From contig JAQGDQ010000294.1 of NCBI GenBank assembly GCA_030141605.1, positions 151,501 through 215,500 on the forward strand: a DNA stretch of 64,000 nt. The letters are read 5' to 3'. The position numbers and the translations under genes are program-made. The stretch's first letter is position 1. Every line of letters starts with the position of its first letter. This document shows, piece after piece, positions 12,011 through 38,467 of the stretch. A model generated the notes under the pieces. That model was not told the DNA's origin. It made no database searches and worked only from the letters and a program-made list of their open reading frames with translations. Origin of the DNA: Tubiluchus corallicola. Taxonomy: Eukaryota; Priapulida; Priapulimorpha; Priapulimorphida; Tubiluchidae.

Positions 12011-12864
12011 CTGATAACAAAATCCAATGCGCACAAGCTCACTGTTATTGCCTTTGATCTCAACAGTCGCCGGTAAAAATTAGGTTAAATCCGAATGTAC
12101 TTTCGACAGTGCAAATAGATAACTAATCAGATATTCCTCAATGTCACTGTGTTAACGAAACGAGGCTGCAGCAGAAAACTTTAGCGTGATTTCATACAAG
12201 AGTCACGTACAGTACCTTCAGCCACCAGCGACTGTAGCGAACAGAATATACGGCAAGTATTACCAGCATAATAATTAGTACTGCAGCATTGATATTTTCA
12301 TTTGAGATCTATATCAACCAGACTTTAAAGGAAGTGTAAATTGTTTTCGTATTATTTTTGTTGCCAGATGGCAACACCATGCAGCATTCGGCTTAAAGAG
12401 CTTAGTACGTGCAAAGAAGCCAGAAAGCTCTTTCGTGCAATAAAACAGCTTAGATGTTGTAAACACTGAAAATCAAGGTAAAGTAAGCTTGCAGCAGACT
12501 GATTTGTAAACAAAACCTGGTGTGTCCTTTTGCAGCACTTATAGTGTTTTATACGCCAGTACGAAGAGTGTACATACCTTATCAAGATGAAATAGAAAAT
12601 TTTGTCACATTGTTATTTGATTTATTTCCAGTTATTCAATTACAAATTGTTATAACATTGGGTAAATGAAATAATGACCTATTTTTGTATGCTAACTCCA
12701 GCTGAACTAATAATACGTAGCAATATACTTAGACACCTGTATTCGTGCTATCAAGTATCCGAAAATAAAAAATGCAACTTCTTATTGCAGATAGTTGCAA
12801 CTTTTTTATTAACACTTATATTTCTTATAATTTTGTACAGGCAGAAACAGATTTGGTAGTCAAC

Positions 12865-14595
12865 ATGGCCGAACAAGATGCAGTATTGTCAAGATGGGTT
12901 AGTCCCATATTTTTCATTATCATACTAATCCTATTTCTATGGAAACTAGGGATGCCAGTTTTTGTTAAACTCAGAAACAAAATATACGCCTACATTATGG
13001 ACAAAATTAGCAAACCTTACAACAAAGGTTTCCTAAAGCACACAAAACAAAAGTTATTCTCGGAATTAACATCACTAGAACATCCAGATAAACATCTACT
13101 GATTCTGGAGTTAGGTGCTGGGAGTGGTGCGAATTTTGAGTTCTTTCCCCCCGACTGCATAGTAACGTGCCTCGATCCAAATCCAGAGTACCAAGAATAC
13201 TTGAGGAAAAACCACGACCTCTTTCCACATATTGCCGAAGTAGACTTTGTGGTAGGAAGTGCAGAAAACATGAACATAGAATCGGAAAGTGTGGATGCCG
13301 TTGTAGCAACATTGATGATGTGCTCCGTTAAGCACTTGGAAAAGGTACTTAGTGAAGTCAAAAGAGTGTTAAAGCCGGTAAGTCCATGTTTAAATGCATG
13401 TGTAAATGTTTAGTTAAAATTAACAACACATTAACTAACCTAGCCGTAATTACAAGAATGACCCAGCAAGAATTAGTCGAGTGCTAAGTTTCTCATATTA
13501 GCTAAAGATGTTTCACAAAAGCATCAGCAGACAAATAATAACTGCATGGCTACAACTTAGTGGCTGAAGTTCATGCAAAGCCAAATCTTGGACGTAAGTG
13601 GATGGATGAGAGCTACGAAAATTGCCTCAGGATGGATGAATCTATCATACTATCTATGGCTATCTGCCTTGGTCAGAAGTGCTGTACATGAATCAGTGTG
13701 GCTTAAACACCGACTCAGTATCTCGTCCCTTCTATAATTTAAGTGTTCGTGCCACCTGGTTGTTCCATAGCCATTCCAGTGTGTGCTACTAATTCACCAC
13801 GTTATTCATTTTATTCATCTTATTGGCAGTACAAAATAATTTAAACTTTTCCTTTAGTTAGCGAAGAGTATCCCACAAATGTTCTGATTATTTTTTCAAA
13901 GTTTACGCAATGTTGTAAATGCACAAGGTAAACTTGTTTCACACGACTTGCCGACAAAATGGCTGCACCTAAAGGCCATAGCAGGAATTTGAATTTACAA
14001 GTTTTATACATGTGTAGCATTACTGTTAATGTACATGTCTCAAAAAGGCTAATACACATGTTAGTACGCGATAATACACATGTCAATAACTTCATGTCAA
14101 AAAGGCAGCATGTAACTGATATAAAATTTCAAGACAAATTTTTAAGCTTGATTTATGAAGTGTTTTCTTGTGTTGTTAACTGAACATTTTCAACAAAATT
14201 CTTAGAGTAATACCCATTGTTATGATTAAATTGTATTCTGTTTATTTTAGATTCATGCAAGTTGCAGCACTGCAAATAGCAGGCTTTAAAGCAAATGTGG
14301 AAAACTCATTAGCCAAGTTTTTAAGGCATGTGAATTAATCTTATTTGTCTCTGACTTGCAGGGTGGAAAATTTTTGTATTTGGAACATGTTGGAGATGAA
14401 ACGTGGAGCTTTGTAGCAGTATTGCAATACATTTTATATTTGCCGTGGTGGTTTTTATGTGAATGCAATCTTATACGACGGACTGGACAATATGTACGAG
14501 CAGCAGGTTTCTCCAATGTCGAGGAAAAGTCATTCAATTTGAAAACTAGAATTTTGTTCGTCAAACCACATATAGCAGGAGTAGCTACCAGATAA
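12865..14595 (+). CDS. METTL7: METTL7-like (TMT1) methyltransferase, copy 3
   Basis: Exons 12865-13377 and 14362-14595 join in phase 0 (donor CCG|GTAAGT, acceptor TCTGACTTGCAG): 248 aa. The ATG at 12865 (context CAACATGG) was preferred over an in-frame ATG at 12772 because an acceptor sits between them and because the protein then opens like copy 2, with a hydrophobic anchor at about residues 13-26. SAM-binding motifs are intact: LELGAGSGANF, Asp-Pro-Asn-Pro, Ala-Glu-Asn-Met, and the Arg-Pro-His-Ile-Ala-Gly-Val-Ala end. It shares long identical stretches with copy 2 (Asn-Lys-Ile-Tyr-Ala; NHDLFPHIA; ENMNIESESVDAVVAT), so this pair is the youngest duplication in the array. Expected role: membrane-bound small-thiol methyltransferase. 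Confidence 0.9.
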
Positions 14596-14617
14596 TTAAG
14601 AACTGTGAGTGAACGAT

Positions 14618-15091
14618 TACCGTATATGCTCGCATATAAGCCGAATTTAGAACCATAAAATACAATACTGAAATCAGGGGGTCGACTTATATGCGCATGA
14701 AACAAAATGAACACAAGGATAGACACTAATGCCAATTTTCCAGCCACACATTTTCATCGCTATCTGACTCTGGGTTTTCAAAAGTATGTTATTGATCAAA
14801 GAAAGGCTGGTGACAAAATATTTTCTTCTTTAATCATATCAAAATGTATAATTTCTTCTATTTCTTCTAGTATGTAACATAAAAGTAAGCATTTTACATC
14901 TTTATAGTAAAAAATTTCTATGAACCAAAAATACCCAATTAACAAAATGTGACAAAAAGGGATCAATTTTGTTGATTGGGTTTGGAGTAAAATTAGACAA
15001 GTTGATGGTCGGCTTATATACGGGTTTTTGCAAAAACTGGCCATTTTAAAGCAGTTTTAGGGGGTCGGCTTATATGCGAGTATATACGGTA
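14618..15091. mobile_element. Mariner-like MITE, ends TACCGTATATGCTCGC
   Basis: The left end TACCGTATATGCTCGCATAT is mirrored at the right end (GCGAGTATATACGGTA), and TATAAGCCGA-type motifs repeat inside. The terminal TA on both sides fits a TA target. It starts 22 bases after the stop codon of METTL7 copy 3, so it probably lies in that gene's 3' UTR. Confidence 0.75.
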
Positions 15092-15203
15092 TGTTAAATT
15101 GTTTTAAATATATATACTATTGTGTATGTAAAGTAGCAAAAAATAGTGAAATACCATCAATTACATATTCTAGTTTTTTGTTAGGACTTATATGCTTTGC
15201 ATT

Positions 15204-15365
15204 TTATAAAGTTCTAAGAAGCTGGGAAAAATGCAGTCAGCTCTCCCCAAAGTTTGAGCCCAAATATTTTACCTTCTGTTTACCTTATAAAGTTCTAAGA
15301 AGCTGGGAAAAATGCAGTCAGCTCTCCCCAAAGTTTGAGCCCAAATATTTTACCTTCTGTTTACC
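15204..15365. repeat. Perfect-looking 81-bp tandem duplication
   Basis: Two adjacent copies of a unit beginning TTATAAAGTTCTAAGAAGCT and ending CTTCTGTTTACC. They look identical by eye, implying a recent local duplication. Confidence 0.85.
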
Positions 15366-16683
15366 TAAATAGAAATTTACCTAGCAGCTTGTACTTTTGA
15401 AAAAAAAATAACTCAAAGGAAAATGGAGTTAACAATACTGAAAGCAAGAAAAAACTGATGGTACCCAGCAAAACCAGGTTGCATAGTAGTACAATGCACA
15501 CCACTTGATGGCACAGCAAACAAACTCAAAATTCGTTTGGAAATAACAGTCGGTCTTATTTTTTCCTATTACCAGTAACATGAATCAGTATTACGGAAGA
15601 AACAACTTTCGTTAGGAACTTTTTAACATAAAGATAGTAAAAGCGTTATGAAGCATGTTGAATTTACAATCTAGCTGTCATTTTTTGTTGTGATAGCCTT
15701 TACAAACAGGAACTAGTTTTTTCTTTTTATTTATAGACATGGCATACAACATGAAAATAACTAATTATGTACACACATAGAAACACGTAATGAAACAGAC
15801 CTGTAGAAAAAACATAGGCAATAAAAATAATAAATAAAAGAAGGCTTAATAGGATACATAGATAAACTGTTCTTCATTAACAGGTTGGCGTAAGTAGGCT
15901 TGGGGATGTAACAGGTGTGTATGGTGTACACAGTAACAGTGTACATAATAGATGTCTGTCACTGGGAAATATTGTACTTTCGTATTTTTGACTGGCTTCC
16001 AATCAAACACAAACTTTGTAAAATTAATGTGAAATTTACATTTGAGATCCCAGAAATTAATTAAGTGTCAACATCCTATTTGACTTGAAGTTTTTTAGTT
16101 CAGAACTTGTACAGATATACCAAAGGAAACTTGAACCAGTCTGAAAGTGTTAAACCGTGCATAGAGAACAACACTCCAATCATTTAGACGCACAGTCATA
16201 TAGTGTTACAAATGGAATTCATCTCCCTTTAACATAGAATACTGCTGTTTTTAATTAAGCCCAGGAAAAAATTTCTTTTCCCAACAGCAAAACACTGATC
16301 ATTATATTTTTATATAAACTATTACCAGCAATAATGAATTAACTTCATATTTTAGGTTATCTGCAAAATACCTTTTCCTACTGGTGGAAACTTTGTGCTG
16401 AGCAATGAATTCCAAAGTGGCTAATAGGTGTCAGCACGTTGCAACATTGAGCAACCAGCTGACTACCAAACAGCACACTGTACAGCCACAGTTGTTTACA
16501 ATACAATTCAGTGAATCCACGTGCTCAAAATGTATTCCGCGGCGTGTAGTGATGATATTATTGACTGCTCGTTTGGTTATAATTATGCAGGCTAGCCAGT
16601 GTCATTTAATGCAATAATTTATTGTATCCAAGTGCAACAAGCATAGTGATTAACTTTAGTATCAGTGTAAGCCCACCACAAAC
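15366..16683. other. Intergenic DNA between METTL7 copies 3 and 4
   Basis: AT-rich; I see no gene, RNA or clear repeat. The promoter and any 5' UTR exon of METTL7 copy 4 would lie here, but nothing distinctive marks them. Confidence 0.4.
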
Positions 16684-19089
16684 ATGTGTTTAAGTTGGAC
16701 GTGTCTTTCAGCATTCATTTTCATATTGTTAACAGTGATAGCTCTAAAAATCAACGTAATCATTGCCAGTTTTAAATCCATGTTCCATGCGAACTTGAGC
16801 AAAGAATGGATGCAGCGAAGAGCTAATAACTACAATAAAACAATGCACGATCACAAAACTTCGCTGTTTTCGGAAATCACAGTGATGGCTGGTCAGAAAG
16901 AACAGCTGGACATACTGGAGATCGGAGTGGGCACGGGTGCCAATTTCAAGTACTATCCGGAAAACAGTAATCTCGTCTGCACCGACTCAAACTCAGAATG
17001 CGAGAAATATCTGGCAGACATCAAGTACAGCTATCCGCATTTGTGTGAAGTGAAATTTATACATCAGAAAGTTGGTGATGACATTACTGGATCTTTGTCA
17101 GCAGAAAGCATGGATATAGTAGTTGGCACCCAAGTATTGTGTGGGGCCTATGATGTTGCCAAAGCTCTCAGTGCTATCAAAAGTGTACTTAGACCAGTAA
17201 GTAATGTCAAAAGAAAATTTTAAAACGTCTACAAATTGTACTTCTTAGTCACTTTCAGAAGCACTATTTGTACAGTCTACATCACGAATCATTTCTCCAG
17301 GGATTTATCCTACAGGGTCAAAGATGGATGCATGTTTAAAGGACAAGAAAAGGGGTACTTGGAGAAGGTTTCAGAAAAATCGCCTCAAAAATTATACTTC
17401 TTTACAGTAAATTTATGCTTGTATCGTGCTCACGTTAAAAGGAATCATTTTTGTTCTCATTTTAAATCTCATGCAATACTGTTCCGAAGTTGTCATTACG
17501 TTATGTCACCTACGCAAACGTAAATCAGAGGAAGAAAGGGCACTGTTCTGACCGCACAGTTACATGACATCACCTACGCACAACGTATATCAGAGGAAGA
17601 AAGGAAATGTTAAATTATGTCCCAAAAACCTTTCCATGAAAATCAGTACTACTTAACATTTCACTTACCTGTAATATAAGAAAATTTCACAGCAATTTTA
17701 TGTGTATATCGTACTCACGTTGAAAGGATTTCTTGTTTGTTTTCATTTTAAATCTCCCATAATACTGTTCTGACCGCACAGTTACCTGACATCACCTATG
17801 CACAACGTAGATCAGAGGAAGAAAGGAAATGTTAAACTATGTCCCAAAAAACTTTCCGTGCAAATCTATGTTACTTTGCATTTCGCTTACCTGCTGGAAA
17901 GATTTATGTAACTAGAAATGATAATTCAAAATGTTCGTGCCAATTGGAAAAATGTCGCTGGCTTACCCTCCAGGGTGCACCACTCACTAACCAAAAACGT
18001 ATTTTTAATCTTATTGACAAGATACAGCAATTTAAAATTTTACTTCGTTAGTACCATGCATATGCTACGCATGCTCTGGAAACTTCACGTATTGTTGTCC
18101 AAACTTCTTTCAAATGACCTACCGTTAAAATGGCTGCACCTAACGTCATCGCAGCAGTTTAAACTTACAAGTTTTATACAGCGTTACTGCCTATGCAAGC
18201 CCTGTAGTATGCAGTATGCAAGTGGTATAAAATTTGAAAACATTACAGATTTAAAGAGCAAAAACATGTTAGATGGACATTATAATGCCTGCACCTCAAG
18301 AATGTGTTGCCCAAAAAACAGATGCTGTACTTCTCATATCAGAGTTGTTCAGTTGTGATGTAGTGCACATGTTTGAGAGCTTGTGTGAGCACAGAGGGAA
18401 ACTTAAAATTTGCGAATTTTTATATGTCACACTGAATGTTGTACAGTAGCACTCTACTTCAATTTTCAGTTTCACAAACATGTGCAATACACTCGTAGAA
18501 TGTTTGTGCTCTTGAAAATTATATTCAGTTGTGATGTCATAACTCGTTGGGCTCGCCATTAATTAATTCTTTAACCTATTATTTAATTATCAGGAATGCT
18601 TTGGCATTATTACAGCTGTTAAAATGTATATTTTTACCATACTTGAAAATAGGATAGGATATGCAAAATCATCCTGTTTTCATTTAATTGGCTTAATTAC
18701 AAACTTTGAAAATCGCTTGACACTCAGCAATCAGGAACAAAATTCTAGCTATAAATACTAGACTAGCATGCAGTACGTTACAATCAAAAAGTGTGCCTGA
18801 CTGCTGTCAAGGCCAATGTTAAAGTGAAATCATATAGAGAAGTTGGTTTTTTCAGGGTGGAAAATTCCTCTACATGGAGCACGTAATGGCAGAACCGTTT
18901 ACACTACTGTGGATCAGTCAACATGTCTGTGAAATATTCTGGAGATTTACTTGTCATTGTTCATTATTATCTTACACTGGAGTTGCTATACAGAACGCTT
19001 CGTTTACAAGTGTAAAACAGAAATATTTCTATGCTGACCTGAGACAACCTTTAGTCAGACCTCATATAATGGGTGTTGCCATAAAATAG
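16684..19089 (+). CDS. METTL7: METTL7-like (TMT1) methyltransferase, copy 4
   Basis: Exons 16684-17196 and 18856-19089 join in phase 0 (donor CCA|GTAAGT, acceptor TGGTTTTTTCAG): 248 aa. An N-terminal hydrophobic segment (about residues 5-28) is the anchor. The glycine loop LEIGVGTGANF is the closest of the four to the vertebrate form, and the acidic residue after strand 2 is kept (Thr-Asp-Ser-Asn), though Asp-Pro-Asn-Pro is otherwise changed. The C-terminus keeps Arg-Pro-His-Ile-Met-Gly-Val-Ala. It is the most diverged of the three copies with complete SAM motifs. A poly(A) signal follows at 19236. Expected to be active; substrate unknown. Confidence 0.88.
17430..17900. repeat. Tandem-like repeat, about 223-bp period, in METTL7 copy 4 intron
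   Basis: CTGTTCTGACCGCACAGTTA occurs at about 17542 and 17765, each followed by CATCACCTA, CAGAGGAAGAAAGGAAATGT and a Met-Ser-Gln-Lys-like frame start; a third, decayed copy of the block ends near 17540. No coding role seen. Confidence 0.7.
18345..18690 (-). repeat. Interspersed repeat family A, copy 3 (inverted, partial)
   Basis: Shares GTTAAAATGTATA, ACTTGAAAAT and AAAATCATCCTGT-type blocks with 3880-4395 in the same order. Just upstream, AAAATGGCTGCACCTAA (about 18126) and the similar block at about 13957 mark another short shared repeat. Confidence 0.5.
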
Positions 19090-19235
19090 TGGAAAGTCAT
19101 AAATATCATTTTGATAAGATTGTCCGTCAACTGAACACTTCCATCTGCAGTCGCAGAAACCCCGGCAGTCTTGAAAATGCTAGCATCAAGCAGATTCGAG
19201 GAAATCAAAATGACCATCTACACGGCCATTGTAAA

Positions 19236-19241
19236 AATAAA
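19236..19241 (+). terminator. Poly(A) signal AATAAA after METTL7 copy 4
   Basis: AATAAA lies about 150 bases after the stop codon at 19089, a plausible 3' end signal. Confidence 0.45.
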
Positions 19242-20840
19242 ACATTTGGCACATACAGCCAGTGCGAAGTCTGGCTTGTCAATACTGCAATGTGCTCGTG
19301 CAACAGACAGTTCAACTTCCTACTAGGTTGGAATTTCAAATTAATTAGTTAAGAAACTTGGGCTTAGTCTTAAGCCAGGCTACATTGCAATCTGTATCTT
19401 AATTATAAACCAGACTTTCAATATCAACACTTGCCCGTAACCTTACATATATATATATATATAAATATGTATAAATATACATATATATTTAAAGACTACA
19501 GTTAACTTTCACATGCATTTAAATTATTTCTAAAACAGATTTTAAACTAATTAGGTTTGACGGTTGACTAATAGGACTTAATAGCGCTAATTAGAATTAA
19601 CAGATTATTTTTGGTTCACATCAACAAAGGTGGTGTTTGAAAGCTCAGGAAGATAAAAACAATTTATGTATTAATTCCATTTTCGTGCAAATGACCAGGG
19701 AATGTGTATGTCTACCGTAAGTTTACAGTAGCTAATATTGTTCTACTGGATAGTAGTGCAGAAGACAGGAATTATGCTAATAAGACCAGAAAATGACACA
19801 AATTCTCACATCCCCTGCTTCAGTAACACAACTGTGGGTTTAAGCAATTTTATCAAACTTGAAAAATCTGAAATTTAACAAAATTATTGACAACAGGATT
19901 TTTTGAGCTCGAGAAATAGAAAATTAACAACTCACCCCCTGTGAGTCAGTCATGTCGAATTTGTGGTGGGTTCACTCGTTTGTCAGTTGTAAAGCAGTTA
20001 GCACAATTTGCAGCATCCAATGCGAAATTCTACATTAAAATAAGCAAAATTATCTATTTTAATAGACTGATTGATCTACAGAGTTGCAAGCACTTATGCA
20101 CTTAAGCATATCTACTATACTCTACGAATACGAATATGGTGACATTGTGTTACTTTGCTTTGACATTTTATTTGCGATGGAGCAGGCTTGCAAAAACAAT
20201 AACAACCAAAACAATAATTGTCTATACATTGCAATATGTTATTGACTGAAGAAAAGACATTGCAATAATGTATTGTGAGTGTGCACAATGTTCATCGAGC
20301 TAAAATCGCTAATAACTGTACATTTAATGTAAGTTAATTACTTCAGTGATCAGCAAAAATTAATAATCAAAAATCAAACATCAAAAATTAACAATAACCA
20401 ATGCTACTTAGTGTTACATAGTTTTATTTGGTGATTCTGTGTATTTATAAATAAAGTTACAAAATGTCACATTTTCATCTCACATTATTGTGTATGGTGC
20501 AGCAGAGTTGAGAGAAAACATCTTGATAAAAAAACAAACATCAAAGATGGAATATATTTAAAAAGCACATGCACAGGCCTTACAGTGTGCAAAAGACTTA
20601 CAACAATAACTATCGCACACAGCCGCTATATTGCATGACATTACATTGCTATTATTGCAATAATTGGTGGCCCAAAAATAATTTACTACAATTGATAGTA
20701 TCTAACTTTCACGAACAATATTGTCAACACAATATTCCAAGCCTGAATACGAGGTCCACAGGCTACAATGAATAGGCCTATACAATCAAAACTTGGAAAA
20801 AGATTCAACTCAGCAAAAACTAGGTCGTTTTTGAAGACCT

Positions 20841-20946
20841 GGGTCCATGTTTCACAAAGCTGTCAACGTCGTTATTAATTGAACAATTGTTAAGTGAACG
20901 TAATAACGACGTTGTTAAGTTAGTGACGGCTTTGAGAAACTGGGCC
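20841..20946. mobile_element. Small palindromic MITE, ends GGCCCAGTTTCTCAAAGC
   Basis: The left end GGGTCCATGTTTCACAAAGC and the right end (reverse complement GGCCCAGTTTCTCAAAGCCG) are inverted repeats; the inner arms share AACGTCGTTATTA. Short non-autonomous element. Confidence 0.7.
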
Positions 20947-22408
20947 TTGGTATGGAAGGATTGAGTTTTTTATATCTACAACAGTAAAGGCCATTTACTA
21001 ATCTGGTCCAACATTTGCAAGTTTACATCCAATTACTCCGGTTAACGGTAAACTTTTACTTTTACTCAGTATTTAATGACTTAATGTGTTACAAATTATG
21101 AAGTTATGAAACATTATTTACCTACATGTATGCTAAAAATGTAAATCAGGCACTCGTGAGTAAAAATAAATGGCGAACATGTTTTAAAAAGTTAATCAGT
21201 CACGAACTAGGAGTCGGGCTCTAAAACTTTGCGTGTGTTCATCACAGGTGCTGAAATATTTTTGAATATATTTTCAAGCAAATCTGAGATGGTCAGCTGA
21301 AAACCACCTGGCGATTTGATGCACATGGCTTCATAATGACTAACAGACAACGTGAATTTATATTATCAATTTAGTATGAAATTTTAGCATGATTATGTGA
21401 AACTGAGGACTCAGTACTCAATCTGGTCAACGATAGCACGATTACAATACAGTAAAGCTATATACTTAAACAGGCAGACAGACCACAACTCCTGCATTGC
21501 ACATCAGATTCAAGCATTTTAGCCAACAAGCCTTTTCATAGTTTCATTCGAGATGGTCGTGAAAAGGTCAAAATTAAGTGTACCAGACAACGCATTTGTG
21601 TACACTTGATAATGCCTCGCAGCCCAACCTGTTGTAATAGTAAGAGTTTTAACATGTTTTGACAGCTAGCTGGAACGTTACTTATTTCATTTTTTTTGTT
21701 TCCAAGCAAGATCCTGCTAGTAAATCCCTCTATACACAGACTACTGCATAATTAAGCAAAGTTCACGTAAAGAAACTGAAGTTACTGCACCGATGTGGGC
21801 AGATGGCTTTGCTTTACCCATACGTCATGCAATGACTGTAGCTAAGATGCGTTGCTGTGGCACACTTAACCTTTGACCCACAGCAACTGCGTGTATGCAC
21901 AACAAAACTTAAAAAGGCTTATTACATGCGCAAATCTGGAAATCGAGCATTTGTGCATTTTATCTCCTTAAAGTTTATTGGTAAAAGATTTGACATTTTC
22001 CCAAATGTTGCCCGTTGTTTTCCGAGAAGTGTAACGGTGAAACAGAACAGCCATTTCAGAACTGAATAATTCGCTGCAGCTAGACATTAAGTTTTGGTCG
22101 AAACGTCCACAGAACACATATTCATATCCACAGCCCTTAAAGTTAACTTTAATACAGCCACAACGGCACTTTTCTTTATTGAGGGTTTGACCTGAAAGCT
22201 TTTCAGAAACTGAAGAATGTCTAAAATACCCAAGTTTTTATCCAAAAACATATAATTTTTAGTCCAATTTAATCCATAAATTTCCATTTCCATGTACTCA
22301 ATATTGGATGAAGCCAGAAATCAATGTAACAGCTTCACGTACCTAAAACGTCCAGACACGGGCTGTGCTATCAGCTTTACAACGGGGGTGGGCTGATTGC
22401 GAGTTTAA

Positions 22409-22512
22409 AAATACATAAATAAATAAGTGAATGAATAGATAAGTGCATGGATGAATAAATGAACGAGTGAATGAATGGATGAATGAATGAATGAATGAAC
22501 GAGCGAACGAAC
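22409..22512. repeat. Degenerate GAAT/GAAC tetranucleotide microsatellite
   Basis: Runs of ATGAATGAATGAATGAACGA with variants AAATAAAT and GATGAATA. Confidence 0.8.
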
Positions 22513-25503
22513 TAGTCGTTTATGTGATTTATCTTAATTTATATATTGCTGCTGCATGATAAGTGTATAGGTCACAAGGTTCACAATCTTTCATTAACAA
22601 TAAGATCTTAATAGGCCCAATAACTATTTTGTAAAAATAATTTTTATCAATTTTATGATATAATAACTATGCTACAAACTGGTGTAACCTCTTGAAATAA
22701 TGAAGACGACATAGAAGTGTTTTTGGTTTGGTAAGTATACTATGCACTTCAATATTCATTTTTGAGTACTCATTATACACTGGTAACAAAATTTGAATCA
22801 CGAAACTATGTGCTATTTAATACACACTTCAGGGGCCAATACTATATGATAAACACTAGTTTGAGACTAGTAGGAAATGTTAAAACTAGTGTTAGTTAAT
22901 GTTCACGCACAGTTTGGCAGATAAGACGAACAAAAAACATAAACAACTTGCCATTAGCTGAAAACTTGTTATTATGCACATTGCACAAGTGGGTCATTTG
23001 TACGTACAAAAAGCGGAGACTGCCTGCAGATCAAGAAGCTTCTTGGTAAGAGCAAAGATTCAGTATTAAATGTGGGAAAATCACGATCAATGCTTTGAAA
23101 TCAATGCATGAAATTTTAAAGATGTACATAATTACACCGTGGGTATATTTGCCCTAAAATTATGACTACGTAGATGAAAATTGCTAGTTTTAAAATAATT
23201 CATAATTTTAGTTTATTACAAATTTTATGCTGCGGGAACTTATTTGCTAAAACTTACAGAAAGCATGTAAAACAGGCCAAATGAAAAGTATAAAAATAAA
23301 ATCTTGCCAGATGCAGGATCCCACTTAAGAAAGTAGATGGTCTAAGATAGAACCAGTTATGAAATTTAGTTTGCCTCAACTTATGTAATTACTAGCATTG
23401 TTATACTGTACATCACAGCGATATCTCAAAATCAGTGAGTTTGAATAACTAATATTAATTTAAATCTATTTATTTTAAATTAACACGCTTATATTTACTT
23501 AATATGAGAGACTGCTCTAATTTCGTTTTCAATTACACTCACCTCGCACTACTCAAATTATTTTATTTAAAGTTTATTAATGTGTTTGATATTGTACTTT
23601 TTGATGTGTGAAATAAAATTCATAGTTCATACTCATAGTTCAATTAAAGTCTTATAGTTATAAAACTTTTAACTGCATAAAATACAATGCTTTACAGAGC
23701 TCTGTCACAAATACGCGAGAAACGCTACGTACGGCGTCCCACATGGCACATACCTCAGCTGCAGTACTACCATAGACATATCCCATAATACGCATTATAA
23801 TACCGAGAAGCCTCAATCATTTTGTCAATAATCCCTTTGTTAGTTTCGTAAAAATTTGGTAATCACTACTATTCGCAATACGTACCTATAATAGCTTCGG
23901 CTAAATTTACTTTCCAACCATAACTTCTATTTTGCCTTAAAACACGAGCAATTGTTCACTTTTTGCGAATATATTGATGAACTTCGCGCCATTTGTTTGA
24001 CATCTCGCGAAAATCACAACGCACCGCTGCGAGCGCGATTTTTCGAACGACACATCGACGGCGCGGTATATCCTAGTCTTACAAGTCTTGGACGACAAGC
24101 CTTAAACGGAAATGGTGCTGACAAGCCACTGGCATTATAGTGCCTAATTTTTTGTTAGATTAATTGCTACCTTTACTTGTCTTGAAAGCAATAAAGGTTT
24201 GCACCAATACTTTTACTGCAAGTCACAATAATCTATTTGAATTTTTTGTCATTACGATGGTAACTACCAAACCATACAGCAGCGTTTTACTACTTCTTTG
24301 GATTTTTTAAAACTCATTATAATAATTACAGATATTAATACTTATTTTGCTAGCTCAAACCTAATAAAAAAGCCTACTAACAACTTAGCTCTTTCACGAT
24401 TTTTTTGCAAATTTTACTTCTGCACAAATCTCCATGACTTCTTACCTAACTGCAGTTATGTGTATGTATAGTAAATGTTTGCTGTGACCATAATTACCAC
24501 AAAAAAAAGTTGGACTAGAACTATAAAATTATAAAACTTTTTATTACACAGGAGTTGAGTGGTACATGCATGGACTGCATAAGTGCTGTAAGATCTGTAT
24601 TTCAGGAAGAGGTAGCCTAGAAGGTTTTTGTTCAATGTTATAGATTCACAGAACATTTTTAATAATTGGACATTGCATTGCAAATGCAGAAAATAATAAC
24701 AATACATTTTATCTGCAGCAAAAGCTACTGCAGAAAGAAGGACTATACAGCCAATGTCAGCAGGATCTAGACTAATCAAACATAAAAAATGTAACAGTTT
24801 TCTAATCTCACAGCAAAAAAGGAGATAACAAATGAAAATCATTTGCTGGAAACTAGATTTTTTCGCCTGGAAGCAAGAAAAGGCACTTGTTTAGATAGAA
24901 AGCAACATCTCAAATCCTCTAAGAAAAAAGTGAAATTAGTGCTAAAAATCACAAATTCCATCCAACAGATATGTCATAATATGGCTTTGCAAAGAAAATT
25001 GGTATCAGACTAGCAGACCTAAGACAATGGTGCTAAAAGTGCATCTCTATTAACAATGTGCAGAAAAGAGCTGCTCTTCTAGAAATAAAATTTTGGTAAA
25101 ACTTCTACCAATATGAGGTAAAAAGATACAGTCAATGAAAAAAAACATCCACAATCAGCATGGTGACAGAAATCACCCAGAGCAAGTATGGAACTCTGTT
25201 GTCTTCAATCCACTCACTGGCCAGACACCATTGCCAATCTTCGCCATCAAACAAACAAATTTCTGAGGAATATTCGGTCGCATCCAATTAGCTCAAACTG
25301 TACAGACATGTTCTTCTGCATCTTCACTCTGGGGGTACCAGCATCCATTTGGTAAGTAAGAGAGCATTTCCAAGACCAACCTGTAAATCACACTACTTCC
25401 TACATGCCCATATCAATAACTGGCACATTTCCTTCTCAAGACAGAAGAACTTCATCAATAATTTGGTAATCCACCTAAAGAGATCGGTCATCGATTCAAA
25501 TGA

Positions 25504-38467
<12,964 letters not shown>

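Larger units (their letters stand above)
19242..25503. other. Gene-poor interval between the METTL7 array and DPH1
   Basis: No host gene supported. Contents seen: AT-rich repeats near 19447, a small MITE (20841-20946), a GAAT-type microsatellite (22409-22512), a possible LINE-like tail with repeated TTCATAGTTCATACT near 23615, and a CpG-richer patch at 23695-24130 with a 62-codon open frame that resembles no known family. The DPH1 3' UTR runs into the right edge; a TTTATT (AATAAA on the minus strand) near 24538 could be its poly(A) signal. Confidence 0.4.

Noticed and set aside
12772-12864. N-terminal extension of METTL7 copy 3 from the ATG at 12772
   Set aside because: A strong splice acceptor at 12840 interrupts it and the other copies have no such extension.
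23952-24140. 62-codon open frame in a CpG-richer patch
   Set aside because: No family pattern, no splice context, and of chance length for GC-richer DNA.
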